From assembly GCA_965222005.1 (NCBI GenBank), contig OZ244935.1, forward strand, positions 1,984,001 to 2,048,000: a stretch of DNA of 64,000 nucleotides. The letters are read 5' to 3'. The translations under genes and the position numbers were made by a program. The notes under the pieces were generated by a model. The model was not told the origin of the DNA. It did no database searches and saw nothing but the letters and a program-made list of their open reading frames with translations. The DNA is from CBDCTM01 sp965222005. GTDB lineage: Bacteria > Bacteroidota > Bacteroidia > Chitinophagales > Saprospiraceae. Every line of letters starts with the position of its first letter. Positions within the stretch are counted from its first letter, which is position 1. Shown one piece after another: positions 7,989 through 16,831 of the stretch.

Positions 7989-9419
7989 TTATTTGAGTGC
8001 TTTCTGAATGGCATGCGTCATCATGGACACTACCTTTTGGCCGGTGAGCAGGAGCAATTGCTGTTCTTTTGAGGTGATGGTGTATTTGGTGCCGATGTGG
8101 GTGACGATCTCATACAAAATCTGCAGATCAATTTCGGATAGGCTGTCGCTATTGTGGCGCATCACCTTTATCAGCCGGTCCTGCTCTGTCGGAATATGAA
8201 TTTCGCGGGGTGGCAGCTCATTATTATCCTTTATGAGTTGGGCAAAACTGAAGACCAAGGGAACCGTTTGGAAAGATTCGCACAAGGCATTGAGTTGATT
8301 TTGCAAAGAAATTCTACGGGCATCCAGGCCACTGGAAGCCAGGCGGGCCATCACCTTTAGGGAAAACCGAGCCGCCTGCTTTTTCGAAAAGGTATTGGCA
8401 TTGCCGCTGGTATTGGCATCGATCACAAAGAGTTGCTTTCGCTTAGCTACCTGATCTTGCTGGAGTGCCTCTATTGCTGTTTCGTATCCGAAATTATCGG
8501 TCATAGCGCCGTCGAATAAATGCAGGTATTTGCGTTTGTAATGAAAGTTGCTAATGAGCGTAGTGTTGGAAATAAGCACAGGAAAACTACCACTGGCTTT
8601 GATCCCTACTGAGACCGGCATATTGTAAGCGCTGCCTTTTTTAATCTTCTTCATCCGGTGCGAATAGCCCGTAATGCTGTAATCGGCTAACACATCCGGC
8701 GCAAAGGGAAAAATACCCATTTTATCCATCATTGAGCTGTTGGCAAATAACATGGGAAAGCGCACATTCAAATGGCTGCTATCAATGGATATGAAAAGAT
8801 CAGAAAGTAAAATACTTTTGCTGGCCGGGCTTTTTATTTGTGGATGATCCCTTTTAAGTTTTTTGCGCCGTTGATAGGCCAGCACGCGGTCATCAATGGC
8901 TCGCTCCAGCGCATCGCCATCATCCAGATAGCTGAACCAAATCCGGGGGTTGAATAACGATTTCACCAGCACGGAAGTGTAATTGGAAGCCAATGCTTTG
9001 GTGATAAAGCGATCCATGTAATCCTGCAAGTAGAAGGGTAATCCCTTTCGGTAATATTGGTGCTCATACAGCGCGGCGATGTAAGCACCCCCCGCAAACC
9101 CGCCACCCGACACAGTACTCAGGTAATCGATTTCTGCCAGGGCATTGCGGCCCGATGGCAAGGTGATTTGCTCAAGTCCGAGTAAGATTCCCATAGCAAA
9201 ATTAGCCGCCCGGGAGCCACCTCCCGAAATGGCCAGGCCCACAGCGATATCAGGGCTTTGGCCAAGCCGTTCCTGCACCGATTTGTATTCGTCAAGGCTA
9301 ATCCCCGGCACGGCCTGGCTGTCTTTTACAAACTGACTTCTATCTGGCTGAATTTTCTTACTGCAGGACACAAGGAGCAGCAAACAGGCAAAGGGCAAAA
9401 GGATAGTTGAAAATTTCAC
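7989..9419 (-). CDS. Patatin-like phospholipase, lipoprotein
   Basis: 476 residues. The N-terminus is a lipoprotein signal (LLPFACLLLLVSC, lipobox Cys about residue 20). The patatin/cPLA2-like core follows: oxyanion loop GLAISGGGSRAAN (about 65), nucleophile elbow LSTVSGGGFAGG (Ser in VSGGG, about 105) and catalytic Asp in LFDGAMTDNFG (about 305). The elbow is of the SGGG type rather than GTSAG. Expected to hydrolyse acyl ester bonds at the inner face of the outer membrane or in the periplasm. It is monocistronic; a 168-bp repeat element lies just upstream. Confidence 0.83.
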   Translation of the reverse strand: MKFSTILLPFACLLLLVSCSKKIQPDRSQFVKDSQAVPGISLDEYKSVQERLGQSPDIAVGLAISGGGSRAANFAMGILLGLEQITLPSGRNALAEIDYLSTVSGGGFAGGAYIAALYEHQYYRKGLPFYLQDYMDRFITKALASNYTSVLVKSLFNPRIWFSYLDDGDALERAIDDRVLAYQRRKKLKRDHPQIKSPASKSILLSDLFISIDSSHLNVRFPMLFANSSMMDKMGIFPFAPDVLADYSITGYSHRMKKIKKGSAYNMPVSVGIKASGSFPVLISNTTLISNFHYKRKYLHLFDGAMTDNFGYETAIEALQQDQVAKRKQLFVIDANTSGNANTFSKKQAARFSLKVMARLASSGLDARRISLQNQLNALCESFQTVPLVFSFAQLIKDNNELPPREIHIPTEQDRLIKVMRHNSDSLSEIDLQILYEIVTHIGTKYTITSKEQQLLLLTGQKVVSMMTHAIQKALK

Positions 9420-9471
9420 ATTTTTCTTATAAAAATAAGGAGCTTTGGCTGGGAAACAAAAAAGCGCAGTA

Positions 9472-9639
9472 CTTAGAATCTATTTTGAAACATATCACTG
9501 ATTTTTTTATGCGTCTTTTTTCCTCATACTTCACTTTTTTATCAGCAAATAGCAGGCTATTCACCTCAAAAAAAGCCTCCTCTGAGAAAAAAAATACGCT
9601 ATAAAAAATTTCACCACAACTGTCAAGACAGTTTCTTAG
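9472..9639 (+). repeat. MITE-like 168-bp repeat with terminal inverted repeats, copy 1
   Basis: This segment matches, in inverted orientation, a second 168-bp segment at 44526-44693; by eye roughly 85-90% of positions agree. The ends form an imperfect inverted repeat: left CTTAGAATCTATTTTGAAAC, right (reverse complement) beginning CTAAGAAACTGT. Inside, AATAGC(AG)GCTATT makes a short hairpin. No open frame is shared between copies, because an indel shifts the frame in the middle, so it is a non-autonomous element rather than a gene. No clear target-site duplication was seen. Its right end supplies the stop codon of the neighbouring minus-strand gene. Confidence 0.75.
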
Positions 9640-10649
9640 GATTTACTGTCAATTCGGTGAGCCATTTTTTGTATCGCATCAATGATGCTATCTAGAGCAG
9701 CGGGATAATCCACATAACGAATGTTATTATTATCTCTTCCCCATATGCTCACCGTCACTATTTTTTTCCGATTGCCGTAAGCAACTGCCAGTCGCAGGGG
9801 TATGGGGGTTGGTTTTTTATTTCTTCTTCTCAGGCATTGATTGGTTTCGCAATCGTAGGTACGCTGAAACTCGAAAAAGTTTTGAGTGAGAATATATTCA
9901 GCAAATTGTTCAAGTTCATCCCTTGAGATATTGCGCTTGGTGACGACGAGTCCGCTATTGGCACTTTTGAATTCTTTGATGAGCCGACCATCGCTTTTGA
10001 TGTGGATATAATCGCGCATTACAGGATCTATCCCTCCGTAAAATCCGCCGCCGATCAGTTCAATATTTATATAAATCTCTTCTTTCTTGGGCTCTTCAAT
10101 TTTCTTCTTTTTCCTTTTCTTTCGCTTTTTCCGAAATCCAAACAGCTGAAGTCCTTTCTTCGGATTTTCGGTTTCCACGATCACATCGGGAAGCTCGTTT
10201 GCCGGCTTTTCAAAAGGAGCATCTTTACTTTCTACCCGCACAAAGTGATATTGATAAGTACCCTTGCTGTTGGGTTGGTTAAACTCAAGAATCATCGCTG
10301 ACTTATTGATCTCTGCAATTTCGAAACCCTTAATATGTTTGAAGTTGTAATCAAGTTCGCTGCCGTTTAGGCTCCATTTGCCGCGCGTATGCTTGCCGTT
10401 GAGGAACTGTTGGTAGGTATAATCGTAGCGGAAATACAGGAAGTAATCATAAAAATCTTCTGCCCTGTGGATGATCGTATTGCTTTCGAGATGAAGTGCG
10501 TAGGTGTAGCGCCATTTGGTCTCAACTATCTTCCGTTCATCCACTGCCGGATAATGTGTGCCCCAGCCCGCTGCATCCATCTGTGCAGCCAATGGCCGGC
10601 CCGTCAGCAATATGATAAAGAGGACGCAAAAATGAATCAGTCTTCTCAT
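9636..10649 (-). CDS. Secreted protein of unknown function, lipocalin-like N-terminal part
   Basis: About 337 residues from the Met at 10649 (MRRLIHFCVLFIILL...AAQ is a good signal peptide; five residues further upstream are also possible). The mature N-terminal part has a repeating WKYTYALHLESN / RGKWSLNGSELDY pattern resembling lipocalin-like or extracellular beta-barrel domains. The middle carries a strikingly basic run (RKKRKKRKKKK, about residues 170-180). The C-terminal part contains SDGRLIKEFKS and an alpha/beta segment ending in SIIDAIQKMAH. No family is recognised with certainty. The TAA stop is formed by the border of the repeat element at 9472-9639, so the original C-terminus may have been longer. 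Confidence 0.7.
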   Translation of the reverse strand: MRRLIHFCVLFIILLTGRPLAAQMDAAGWGTHYPAVDERKIVETKWRYTYALHLESNTIIHRAEDFYDYFLYFRYDYTYQQFLNGKHTRGKWSLNGSELDYNFKHIKGFEIAEINKSAMILEFNQPNSKGTYQYHFVRVESKDAPFEKPANELPDVIVETENPKKGLQLFGFRKKRKKRKKKKIEEPKKEEIYINIELIGGGFYGGIDPVMRDYIHIKSDGRLIKEFKSANSGLVVTKRNISRDELEQFAEYILTQNFFEFQRTYDCETNQCLRRRNKKPTPIPLRLAVAYGNRKKIVTVSIWGRDNNNIRYVDYPAALDSIIDAIQKMAHRIDSKS

Positions 10650-10744
10650 CGGAGATTTGTCCATAGACAGTAGTGCTTGTGCAAGTGTTGTATTTTCCTG
10701 GTGTTAAGCGGAATTTACCACTTCTCATACGCCTTTGTAAAACC

Positions 10745-12214
10745 TTAAAACTTAAAACCCACGGTGAGCATGAATTTGTTACTCGATTCACTTTTATGCA
10801 CTACCTGCGGGCTTCCCCCTCCTGGTAGCTCATATGGCAGATAGGCTTCATCCAATTTTGCTCTTCGATACGCCATATCCACGTAAAAATTCCGCTCACG
10901 GATCCCAAATCCTAAGCTGAAGGCGTTATTTGTCTCACTTTCACCCACAAAAGGTGTGCCTAATATATTATAACCAACCCTAAAGCGTAAAATATCATAG
11001 GCATACTCTCCTCCCAGCCGTATGTTCAGCGCGGATGTATAAGCATCTTCTACCGCATTATTAAGTACTCGCTCATACGCTCTATCGTCTTCATTGCTGC
11101 TGTTTGCCGTCAGGTTGAATGAAGAATTGGCATAATCCACCCACTCCACTTCTGCGGTAAAAAACCCGCTCCGATTGACCAATACTGCGGCGCTGCCAAT
11201 CAGTCGCCAGGGAGATTTGAACTTGTACTCAAACGTACCCTCAGGGGAAGTGGCTTCCACAGGTCCGTCATTGAATGGTAAATCGGTATAATCATACACC
11301 AGACGGTTTGAATAGTTGTCGGTCAGCGAGTAGGCAGTAGGAGTATGAACGGCCAGCCCTACCCGAAACATCTGATTGATACGGTAGATCATGCCCAGTT
11401 TGGCATTTACCCCTACACCCGTAGTATTGAGATTTTCTTCAAAAAGGAGACTGTTGAAAAAAGGAATGCTGTCAATATCCTGCTCATTGTACGTTTTTTG
11501 CTCATCAAAACTGATAAAAGGCACCCCCAGGGTAAAGCCCATCATCAGCTTTTCCTCCAGGTTGGCTGCCAGTGCAAACACTAATTCATTGATAGAACCC
11601 GTAACGGTCACATCCTGATTGCGCTTGACTGATGCCTCGGGGAAATCCTCAAAATCATTGGTGTATTGATCCTCTCCAGGTAATATATAGATCGCGGAGG
11701 TTGTATCGGCTAAAGCAGACTCAAAGCGATCCAGCCCGGAGGTATTGGCCTGGATACTGAATCGCTCGGTGATGGAACCCGGTGTATTGCCTTCGAAAAA
11801 GAAGCGCCGATGGAAATTGGCTATCCGATTGAATCCCAAGCCTACATTGAAGGTAGTCCAGCGGGAGGAGGAAGGTTGTGTGGCCAATACCAATCCGATA
11901 TTGTTTAAATTAAAATTAGTCTTTGACTCTTCAAAAGTTTCATTACCGTCTCCCTTAAGGCGGGCATCTATTTTAGCTGAAAGCAGTGTAGGAGTCAGCA
12001 TTAGCTCCGATCTGCGAAACTGAGCCAGGCCCGCGGGATTGGTGCCAACTACCGAAAAATCGGCCCCCAAAGCGCCAATCCCCCCGCCAACGCCCACAGT
12101 ACGGGCAGTTCCGCCCACATCGAAACGGGAGTATCGCAGCGCATCGGCAATCGTTTGGGCCTGACAATACTGAATCATAGCTATTGAGACAAGGATGAAT
12201 ACTAAACGTTTCAT
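10745..12214 (-). CDS. OmpP1/FadL-family outer-membrane transporter
   Basis: About 489 residues from the Met at 12214, which begins a typical signal peptide (MKRLVFILVSIAMIQYCQA). The mature protein opens with QTIADALRYSRFDVGGTARTVGVGGGIGALGADFSVVGTNPAGLA, the segment with the NPAG motif that marks FadL/OmpP1 transporters of hydrophobic compounds in Bacteroidota. The rest alternates aromatic beta strands and ends in GFKF, a terminal Phe as in outer-membrane barrels. It lies 109 bp upstream-to-downstream from the low-complexity secreted protein on the same strand; the ligand is unknown. Confidence 0.88.
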   Translation of the reverse strand: MKRLVFILVSIAMIQYCQAQTIADALRYSRFDVGGTARTVGVGGGIGALGADFSVVGTNPAGLAQFRRSELMLTPTLLSAKIDARLKGDGNETFEESKTNFNLNNIGLVLATQPSSSRWTTFNVGLGFNRIANFHRRFFFEGNTPGSITERFSIQANTSGLDRFESALADTTSAIYILPGEDQYTNDFEDFPEASVKRNQDVTVTGSINELVFALAANLEEKLMMGFTLGVPFISFDEQKTYNEQDIDSIPFFNSLLFEENLNTTGVGVNAKLGMIYRINQMFRVGLAVHTPTAYSLTDNYSNRLVYDYTDLPFNDGPVEATSPEGTFEYKFKSPWRLIGSAAVLVNRSGFFTAEVEWVDYANSSFNLTANSSNEDDRAYERVLNNAVEDAYTSALNIRLGGEYAYDILRFRVGYNILGTPFVGESETNNAFSLGFGIRERNFYVDMAYRRAKLDEAYLPYELPGGGSPQVVHKSESSNKFMLTVGFKF

Positions 12215-12356
12215 TATTATTGTTTTTAATCCCACAAAATTGGTAGTATTTGAATTGAAAAGGCTATTACAAAAAGTGGGTGGATTAAAGTTAATAATCC
12301 ACCCACTTTCCAGCTAAATCTCCAGCAAACTTTCTCTATCTCTTCGTATTCTGCTT

Positions 12357-13658
12357 TTAGTTCCCTCTCCGCGATGACTTGGAAGAAGATCGGGAAGATG
12401 ATTTAGAAGAAGATGAGCGGCTGCTCTTGCTGTTGCCATAGCTCTTCTTTGAAGGAGAGCTACTCCGGCTGCTCTTAAAACTACCTGAAGAGCGGCTGCC
12501 ACTCGGTTTGTTGTAGCTGCGGCTACCGGAGGAAGACCTTGTACGGCTCGGCTTGTCATAGCTGCGCGATGACTTTGACGGCTTGTTGTAAGAACGAGAA
12601 GGCTTATCATAAGAGCGGCTTGATTTTGACCTGGAAGGTTTATCGTAGCTGCGCTTTGGTTTGGTAGTACGTACGCGATCCGTAGAACGCTTAGGCTTGC
12701 TATACGTAGAGCGGGACTTGTCTTTTTTGCCCGACTGACGTACTTTATCATCTGCCTGGCTGCTACCCCGATTGCTATTGATACGGGTACGACTTGGCTT
12801 GGCATCATTGGTTCTTACGGAAGAACGAACATCTTTTCCTGTATTGTTTTTGTCCACCGCACCGCTATTGTTCCGCTGGCGGGAATCATTATTATCTCTC
12901 AATTTAGTCACATCCTTGCGACCCTCATCAGAAAAGGAGCGTTTGCCGGGACGAGTACCCGAAGCAGCATTAACTGCTCCGTTTTTGCGAGAACCGTAAT
13001 ACACATTACTAACTGTACTGGTATTGTTGTAGAAGTAAGGATTGTTGTAACCCGGCGGGCAGTAGTTGTTGTAGGAATTATAACCTGAGTAGTAATTATT
13101 GTACCCATAAAAACCACTATTGTAGCCATTATAGCCGTAGTAATTATTTACCGTGTAATAATTATTGCCCCAACCCCGGTTGTAATAGGAGTACGGAGAG
13201 TAATAACTATAGCGGTAGGGATTATACCACCTTGGGCCCCAAAATCCATAGGATCCCCAGCGAACTGCTCTTCTCCACCGACGATAATTGTAGTAATCGT
13301 TGCCAATATAAATGGTGACACCGGGTGAGTAAAATGGGTCATAGTAGTAACGATCTACATAGCAAGGATCATAAAAGTCGAAGCCTCTGTAGGGGCGGTG
13401 AAAACGACGGATACGAGAGCTGTAGTGATAGTCGTAATCATCATAATACTCGTAATCATCATCGTCAAAATCATATTCGTCATCATTGTAGGCATACGTG
13501 TCTTCATAATCGTAGTCATCAGAAGATGAAGAAGATTGATACACCTCCGAATCTGTGTCGGGATCATAATACAGGTCGTCATATTGCCCAATGGCAGTAG
13601 CAGACCAACCCAGCACGAAAAGCAGGCTCAGTAAGGCAGAAATTTTATAATTTTTCAT
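12357..13658 (-). CDS. Secreted low-complexity protein (Tyr/Asp-rich then Ser/Arg/Lys-rich)
   Basis: 433 residues with a signal peptide (YKISALLSLLFVLGWSATAIG). Three composition blocks follow: about residues 25-75 acidic and Tyr-rich (DDDDYEYYDDYDY style); 75-215 aromatic with Asn, including RRWRRAVRW and many NNYYxxYN units; 230-433 strongly basic, built from irregular repeats of the form SRSYDKPSRS ending in a Ser/Lys/Arg tail. No catalytic domain is seen. Opposite charges at the two ends suggest self-association or matrix/cell-surface binding (inference). Genes like this next to FadL and proS are common in Bacteroidota by general recollection, not checked. Confidence 0.75.
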   Translation of the reverse strand: MKNYKISALLSLLFVLGWSATAIGQYDDLYYDPDTDSEVYQSSSSSDDYDYEDTYAYNDDEYDFDDDDYEYYDDYDYHYSSRIRRFHRPYRGFDFYDPCYVDRYYYDPFYSPGVTIYIGNDYYNYRRWRRAVRWGSYGFWGPRWYNPYRYSYYSPYSYYNRGWGNNYYTVNNYYGYNGYNSGFYGYNNYYSGYNSYNNYCPPGYNNPYFYNNTSTVSNVYYGSRKNGAVNAASGTRPGKRSFSDEGRKDVTKLRDNNDSRQRNNSGAVDKNNTGKDVRSSVRTNDAKPSRTRINSNRGSSQADDKVRQSGKKDKSRSTYSKPKRSTDRVRTTKPKRSYDKPSRSKSSRSYDKPSRSYNKPSKSSRSYDKPSRTRSSSGSRSYNKPSGSRSSGSFKSSRSSSPSKKSYGNSKSSRSSSSKSSSRSSSKSSRRGN

Positions 13659-14148
13659 AAAGCGTGTTTTAAAACGTAATTATGTGACTCTCTTACAAGT
13701 TACAGGCGTAATTTATTACTTTTGCGGCGAATATTTTGTTAATGTCTTATTAAAGTTGAATGAAGGCCGCCATAAAAGTGTTAAAAGCCTAATTGATTAT
13801 CAATTTATTGACGAAAAGCCTTGCTGGCCGTCACTTTGGCCGATCTTAAATAAATGTGAAAATTTTCAAATATACACGCTTGCTAAGGTATTAAATTTTG
13901 AACTGATTTAAACTATTGTATTGTTGTTGAGGCTTGGCCATTGTAGGTTCTGGCGATTTCTCTTTTTGAGTGCGTACCTGTATGGTACGGACGATAAAAG
14001 GAAAGAAGTCAGGTTCTATAAGGGCTGGAGCCGCAAACCATTAGAAAAGTTTAAATCAGTTCTTTAAAAATTACCCAGCAATTCGCCATCGCGTAAACTT
14101 CAGCCCGGCTACCATTTTCTCACTGTTCTAAAGACCCTTTCACTCTCC
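13659..14148. other. 490-bp divergent intergenic region upstream of proS
   Basis: Separates the minus-strand low-complexity gene from plus-strand proS. It holds a TACTTTTG box (13717-13724, +), a perfect 6-bp hairpin CGTACC/GGTACG with 5-base loop (13973-13989), and a short ORF at 13684-13911 without any recognisable feature. No tRNA, riboswitch or T-box was identified. The long leader before proS could be regulatory but nothing proves it. Confidence 0.4.
13717..13724 (+). promoter_or_regulatory. -7 promoter box TACTTTTG
   Basis: Perfect TAnnTTTG match on the plus strand followed by GCGG, the usual Bacteroidota context. It would give proS a leader of about 420 bases. No good -33 TTG at the expected spacing, so moderate. 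Confidence 0.35.
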
Positions 14149-15615
14149 ATGGCAAAAGCAATCACCAATCGATCCGACGACTACTCTCAATGGTACAACG
14201 ACATTGTCAAAAAGGCCAATCTGGCCGACCATTCCGCCGTGCGCGGGTGTATGGTCATCAAACCCTACGGATTCGCCATCTGGGAAAATATGCGCGATCA
14301 GCTCGATCGGATGTTCAAAGAATGCGGCCATGTCAATGCCTATTTCCCCCTGTTTATACCCAAAAGCTTTTTGTCCAAAGAAGCTGAACACGTAGAAGGT
14401 TTCGCCAAAGAATGTGCCGTAGTCACCCACCACCGCCTCATGAACTCCCCGGATGGCAGCGGGGTAGTGGTCGATCCCTCCGCGCGCCTCGAAGAAGAGC
14501 TCATTGTGCGCCCTACTTCCGAAACCATCATCTGGAACACCTATCGTGACTGGATCAACTCCTATCGCGATCTGCCCTTGCTCATCAATCAATGGGCCAA
14601 TGTGGTACGATGGGAAATGCGTACGCGCCTGTTTTTGCGCACTACAGAATTTCTGTGGCAGGAGGGGCACACGGCCCATGCTACCCGTGAGGAAGCAGTG
14701 GAAGAAACTTTGCACATCCTTGATATTTATGCGCGTTTTGCCGAAGAGTACATGGCTATGCCAGTAGTGAAAGGGGTGAAAACAGCTAATGAGCGTTTTG
14801 CCGGTGCTGTGGACACTTACACCATTGAAGCACTCATGCAGGATGCGCGGGCTCTCCAGGCCGGTACCTCTCACTTTTTGGGACAAAATTTCGCCAAGGC
14901 ATTCCATGTCACCTTCCTCAACGAGCGGCAGCAGGCTGAGCACGTATGGGCCACCTCCTGGGGCGTTTCCACCCGCCTGATGGGCGGATTGATCATGACC
15001 CATTCCGATGACGATGGCCTCATCGTACCTCCCAAGCTCGCCCCCACACAGGTAGTAATCGTACCCATCCCAAAGCCGGAGCCAGCAATCGATGAGGTTG
15101 CCGAGCAATTAATGAAGGCACTAAAAGATAAGGGGGTTCGCGTGAAATATGACCGGGATGACAAAAAACGGCCAGGCTTCAAATTTGCCGAGCACGAAAT
15201 GCACGGCATTCCCCTAAGGCTGGGCATCGGCAAGCGAGACTTGGAAAAAGGACAGATTGAGGTGGCTCGAAGGGATACCAAAAGGAAAGAAAGCATTGCT
15301 CGCGAAGAGGTGGTAAAGCATGTAATCCAACTGCTCGACGATATCCAACAGCAGCTCTTCCAAAAGGCACTTAACTTCCGGAAAGAGCACATCTCCAGTG
15401 TCAATACCTTCGATGAATTCAAGGAAGTGTTGGATACAAAAGGGGGCTTTGTTTCGGCTCATTGGGATGGAACTACCGAAACAGAGGTGCGCATCAAGGA
15501 GCTCACCAAAGCTACGATTCGCTGCATTCCGCTGGGGCAGGCAAAGGAATCGGGCAAGTGCATCCTTAGTGGCGAGCCTTCCGAGCAAAGGGTCCTTTTT
15601 GCCAAAGCTTATTGA
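14149..15615 (+). CDS. proS: Prolyl-tRNA synthetase (archaeal/eukaryotic-type)
   Basis: 488 residues. Charges tRNA-Pro with proline. The class II motifs are clear: motif 1 region YGFAIWENMRDQLD, motif 2 with RWEMRTRLFLRTTEFLWQEGHTAHAT (about residues 160-190) and motif 3 region with TSWGVSTRLMGGLIMTHSDDDG (about 265-290). The anticodon-binding domain and the C-terminal zinc-domain-like part (ending EQRVLFAKAY) follow. The length, and the absence of the long editing insertion of E. coli ProS, place it in the ProS type 3 group usual in Bacteroidota. Confidence 0.97.
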   Translation: MAKAITNRSDDYSQWYNDIVKKANLADHSAVRGCMVIKPYGFAIWENMRDQLDRMFKECGHVNAYFPLFIPKSFLSKEAEHVEGFAKECAVVTHHRLMNSPDGSGVVVDPSARLEEELIVRPTSETIIWNTYRDWINSYRDLPLLINQWANVVRWEMRTRLFLRTTEFLWQEGHTAHATREEAVEETLHILDIYARFAEEYMAMPVVKGVKTANERFAGAVDTYTIEALMQDARALQAGTSHFLGQNFAKAFHVTFLNERQQAEHVWATSWGVSTRLMGGLIMTHSDDDGLIVPPKLAPTQVVIVPIPKPEPAIDEVAEQLMKALKDKGVRVKYDRDDKKRPGFKFAEHEMHGIPLRLGIGKRDLEKGQIEVARRDTKRKESIAREEVVKHVIQLLDDIQQQLFQKALNFRKEHISSVNTFDEFKEVLDTKGGFVSAHWDGTTETEVRIKELTKATIRCIPLGQAKESGKCILSGEPSEQRVLFAKAY

Positions 15616-15736
15616 ACATCCGGCAAAACACTAAAGCAAAGGCAGATCGTTTTCTATTGATTAGATCGACCCATCATTCGCATTTTTTGCGTATTTTTAT
15701 GCACTTTTTCATCAATCCATAAAAGTATTTTCAATT

Positions 15737-16126
15737 ATGTCATTTGAAGTGGAAGGCCGTTTGTATAAAAAAATGGACGTCAATCAGGTTACCGATTCTT
15801 TCAGGAAGCGGGAATTTATTCTCGAAATGGAAGACGGAGCCTACACCCAGCTGATAAAATTTCAGCTTACGCAAGGCAATTGTGAAAAACTCGACCCTTT
15901 CAACGAAGGTGATCAGATAAAGGTGACATTTTCCCTGCGAGGCCGCGAATATACCAAAGGTGGGACTACCTCTTATTTCACCAATCTGGATGCCTGGCGG
16001 ATCGATAATTCAGGTGGTGCCGACAGCAGTGAGGCAGGAGCCCCTTCCAGTGCTATTGAAACTTTTCCGACTATGGCCGATGAGCCCGGCTCAGCGGATG
16101 ACGATACCGACGACCTGCCCTTTTAG
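15737..16126 (+). CDS. DUF3127 domain-containing protein (OB-fold-like)
   Basis: 129 residues. MSFEVEGRLYKKMDVNQVTDSFRKREFILEM and the later FTNLDAWRID match DUF3127, a small Bacteroidota family that resembles single-strand DNA-binding OB folds (beta core about residues 1-92). The last 35 residues are an acidic, disordered tail ending DDDTDDLPF, much like the acidic tip of SSB that recruits partner proteins. Nucleic-acid binding is inference from this resemblance. A hairpin terminator follows the stop codon. Confidence 0.82.
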   Translation: MSFEVEGRLYKKMDVNQVTDSFRKREFILEMEDGAYTQLIKFQLTQGNCEKLDPFNEGDQIKVTFSLRGREYTKGGTTSYFTNLDAWRIDNSGGADSSEAGAPSSAIETFPTMADEPGSADDDTDDLPF

Positions 16127-16135
16127 GAAGGGCCG

Positions 16136-16175
16136 TGGGTCGTTTGAAAACGACAGACCCCCTTTTGCGTTTTCT
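16136..16175 (+). terminator. Rho-independent terminator after DUF3127 gene
   Basis: GTCGTT (16139-16144) and AACGAC (16149-16154) form a perfect stem with flanking GGG and CCC that can extend it, followed by a T-rich stretch (TTTTGCGTTTT). It starts 10 bases after the stop codon. Confidence 0.6.
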
Positions 16176-16250
16176 ATTTCAGTATCGTTCTGAATTCGGA
16201 AAGCGCATTTTTTTTACAATATTTTCATTCAATCCCGCATTTAACAATTG

Positions 16251-16814
16251 ATGAAGTTTCGACTGATCATAGGACTTTTATTAGTAGCCGGCCTGGCGCA
16301 GGCTCAGTATCTGGATGGTGTCGGCACCCGGTGGAGCGATGATTTTACCGAATGGAATATTTATACCTTTGATGAAGAGGATGAAGAACTCGTCGGGCAG
16401 CTCACCATGCGATGGCAAATGGATATGGATTGGAGCAGCTGGGACTTTCGGCTCGGCGAATGGTCGGGCAGCATTCAGCGAATTTTTAAAAATGACCCAA
16501 GCCAGTGGGAGGTACGCCTCGGCAATGAGGTAGTCTCGATGCGTACCAAGTGGTCCAACGATTTTAGCGAATGGCGTATCACAGACAACTCAAAAACGAT
16601 TACTTTCCAAAGCCGGTACACCAATCAGTTCGATTACTGGCTCCTCAAAGGTGATACCTACGGCAGCTTTTACCTTCATACCGAATGGGAAGGCGATCCC
16701 AGAGAATGGGTGATTGTAGATGAGTTGGATGAAGAGATCAGCTTTGCCATGAAGCTCGCCATGCTTTTTATTGCTACCTACAACAGCTCTCCCAAATACG
16801 GCGCCGGCAACTGA
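16251..16814 (+). CDS. Secreted W-repeat protein of unknown function
   Basis: 187 residues from ATG 16251 (a TTG directly before it is less likely). Signal peptide MKFRLIIGLLLVAGLAQA. The mature protein is built almost wholly of about six imperfect 22-28-residue repeats with the pattern W-x-x-D-[FP]-x-x-W-x-[IV], for example RWSDDFTEWNIYTF, KWSNDFSEWRITD and EWEGDPREWVIVDE. This suggests a small solenoid or barrel of beta hairpins. It has no catalytic motif and no T9SS sorting domain. Convergent with bcp. Function unknown. Confidence 0.72.
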   Translation: MKFRLIIGLLLVAGLAQAQYLDGVGTRWSDDFTEWNIYTFDEEDEELVGQLTMRWQMDMDWSSWDFRLGEWSGSIQRIFKNDPSQWEVRLGNEVVSMRTKWSNDFSEWRITDNSKTITFQSRYTNQFDYWLLKGDTYGSFYLHTEWEGDPREWVIVDELDEEISFAMKLAMLFIATYNSSPKYGAGN

Positions 16815-16831
16815 CAAGGTGCTGTGCTCAT

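Noticed and set aside
9407..9604. 65-residue ORF across the first repeat copy
   Set aside because: Frame is broken by an indel in the second copy, so not a conserved coding sequence.
13684..13911. 75-residue plus-strand ORF upstream of proS
   Set aside because: No recognisable domain, no RBS or family likeness, and it overlaps the promoter box; likely chance.
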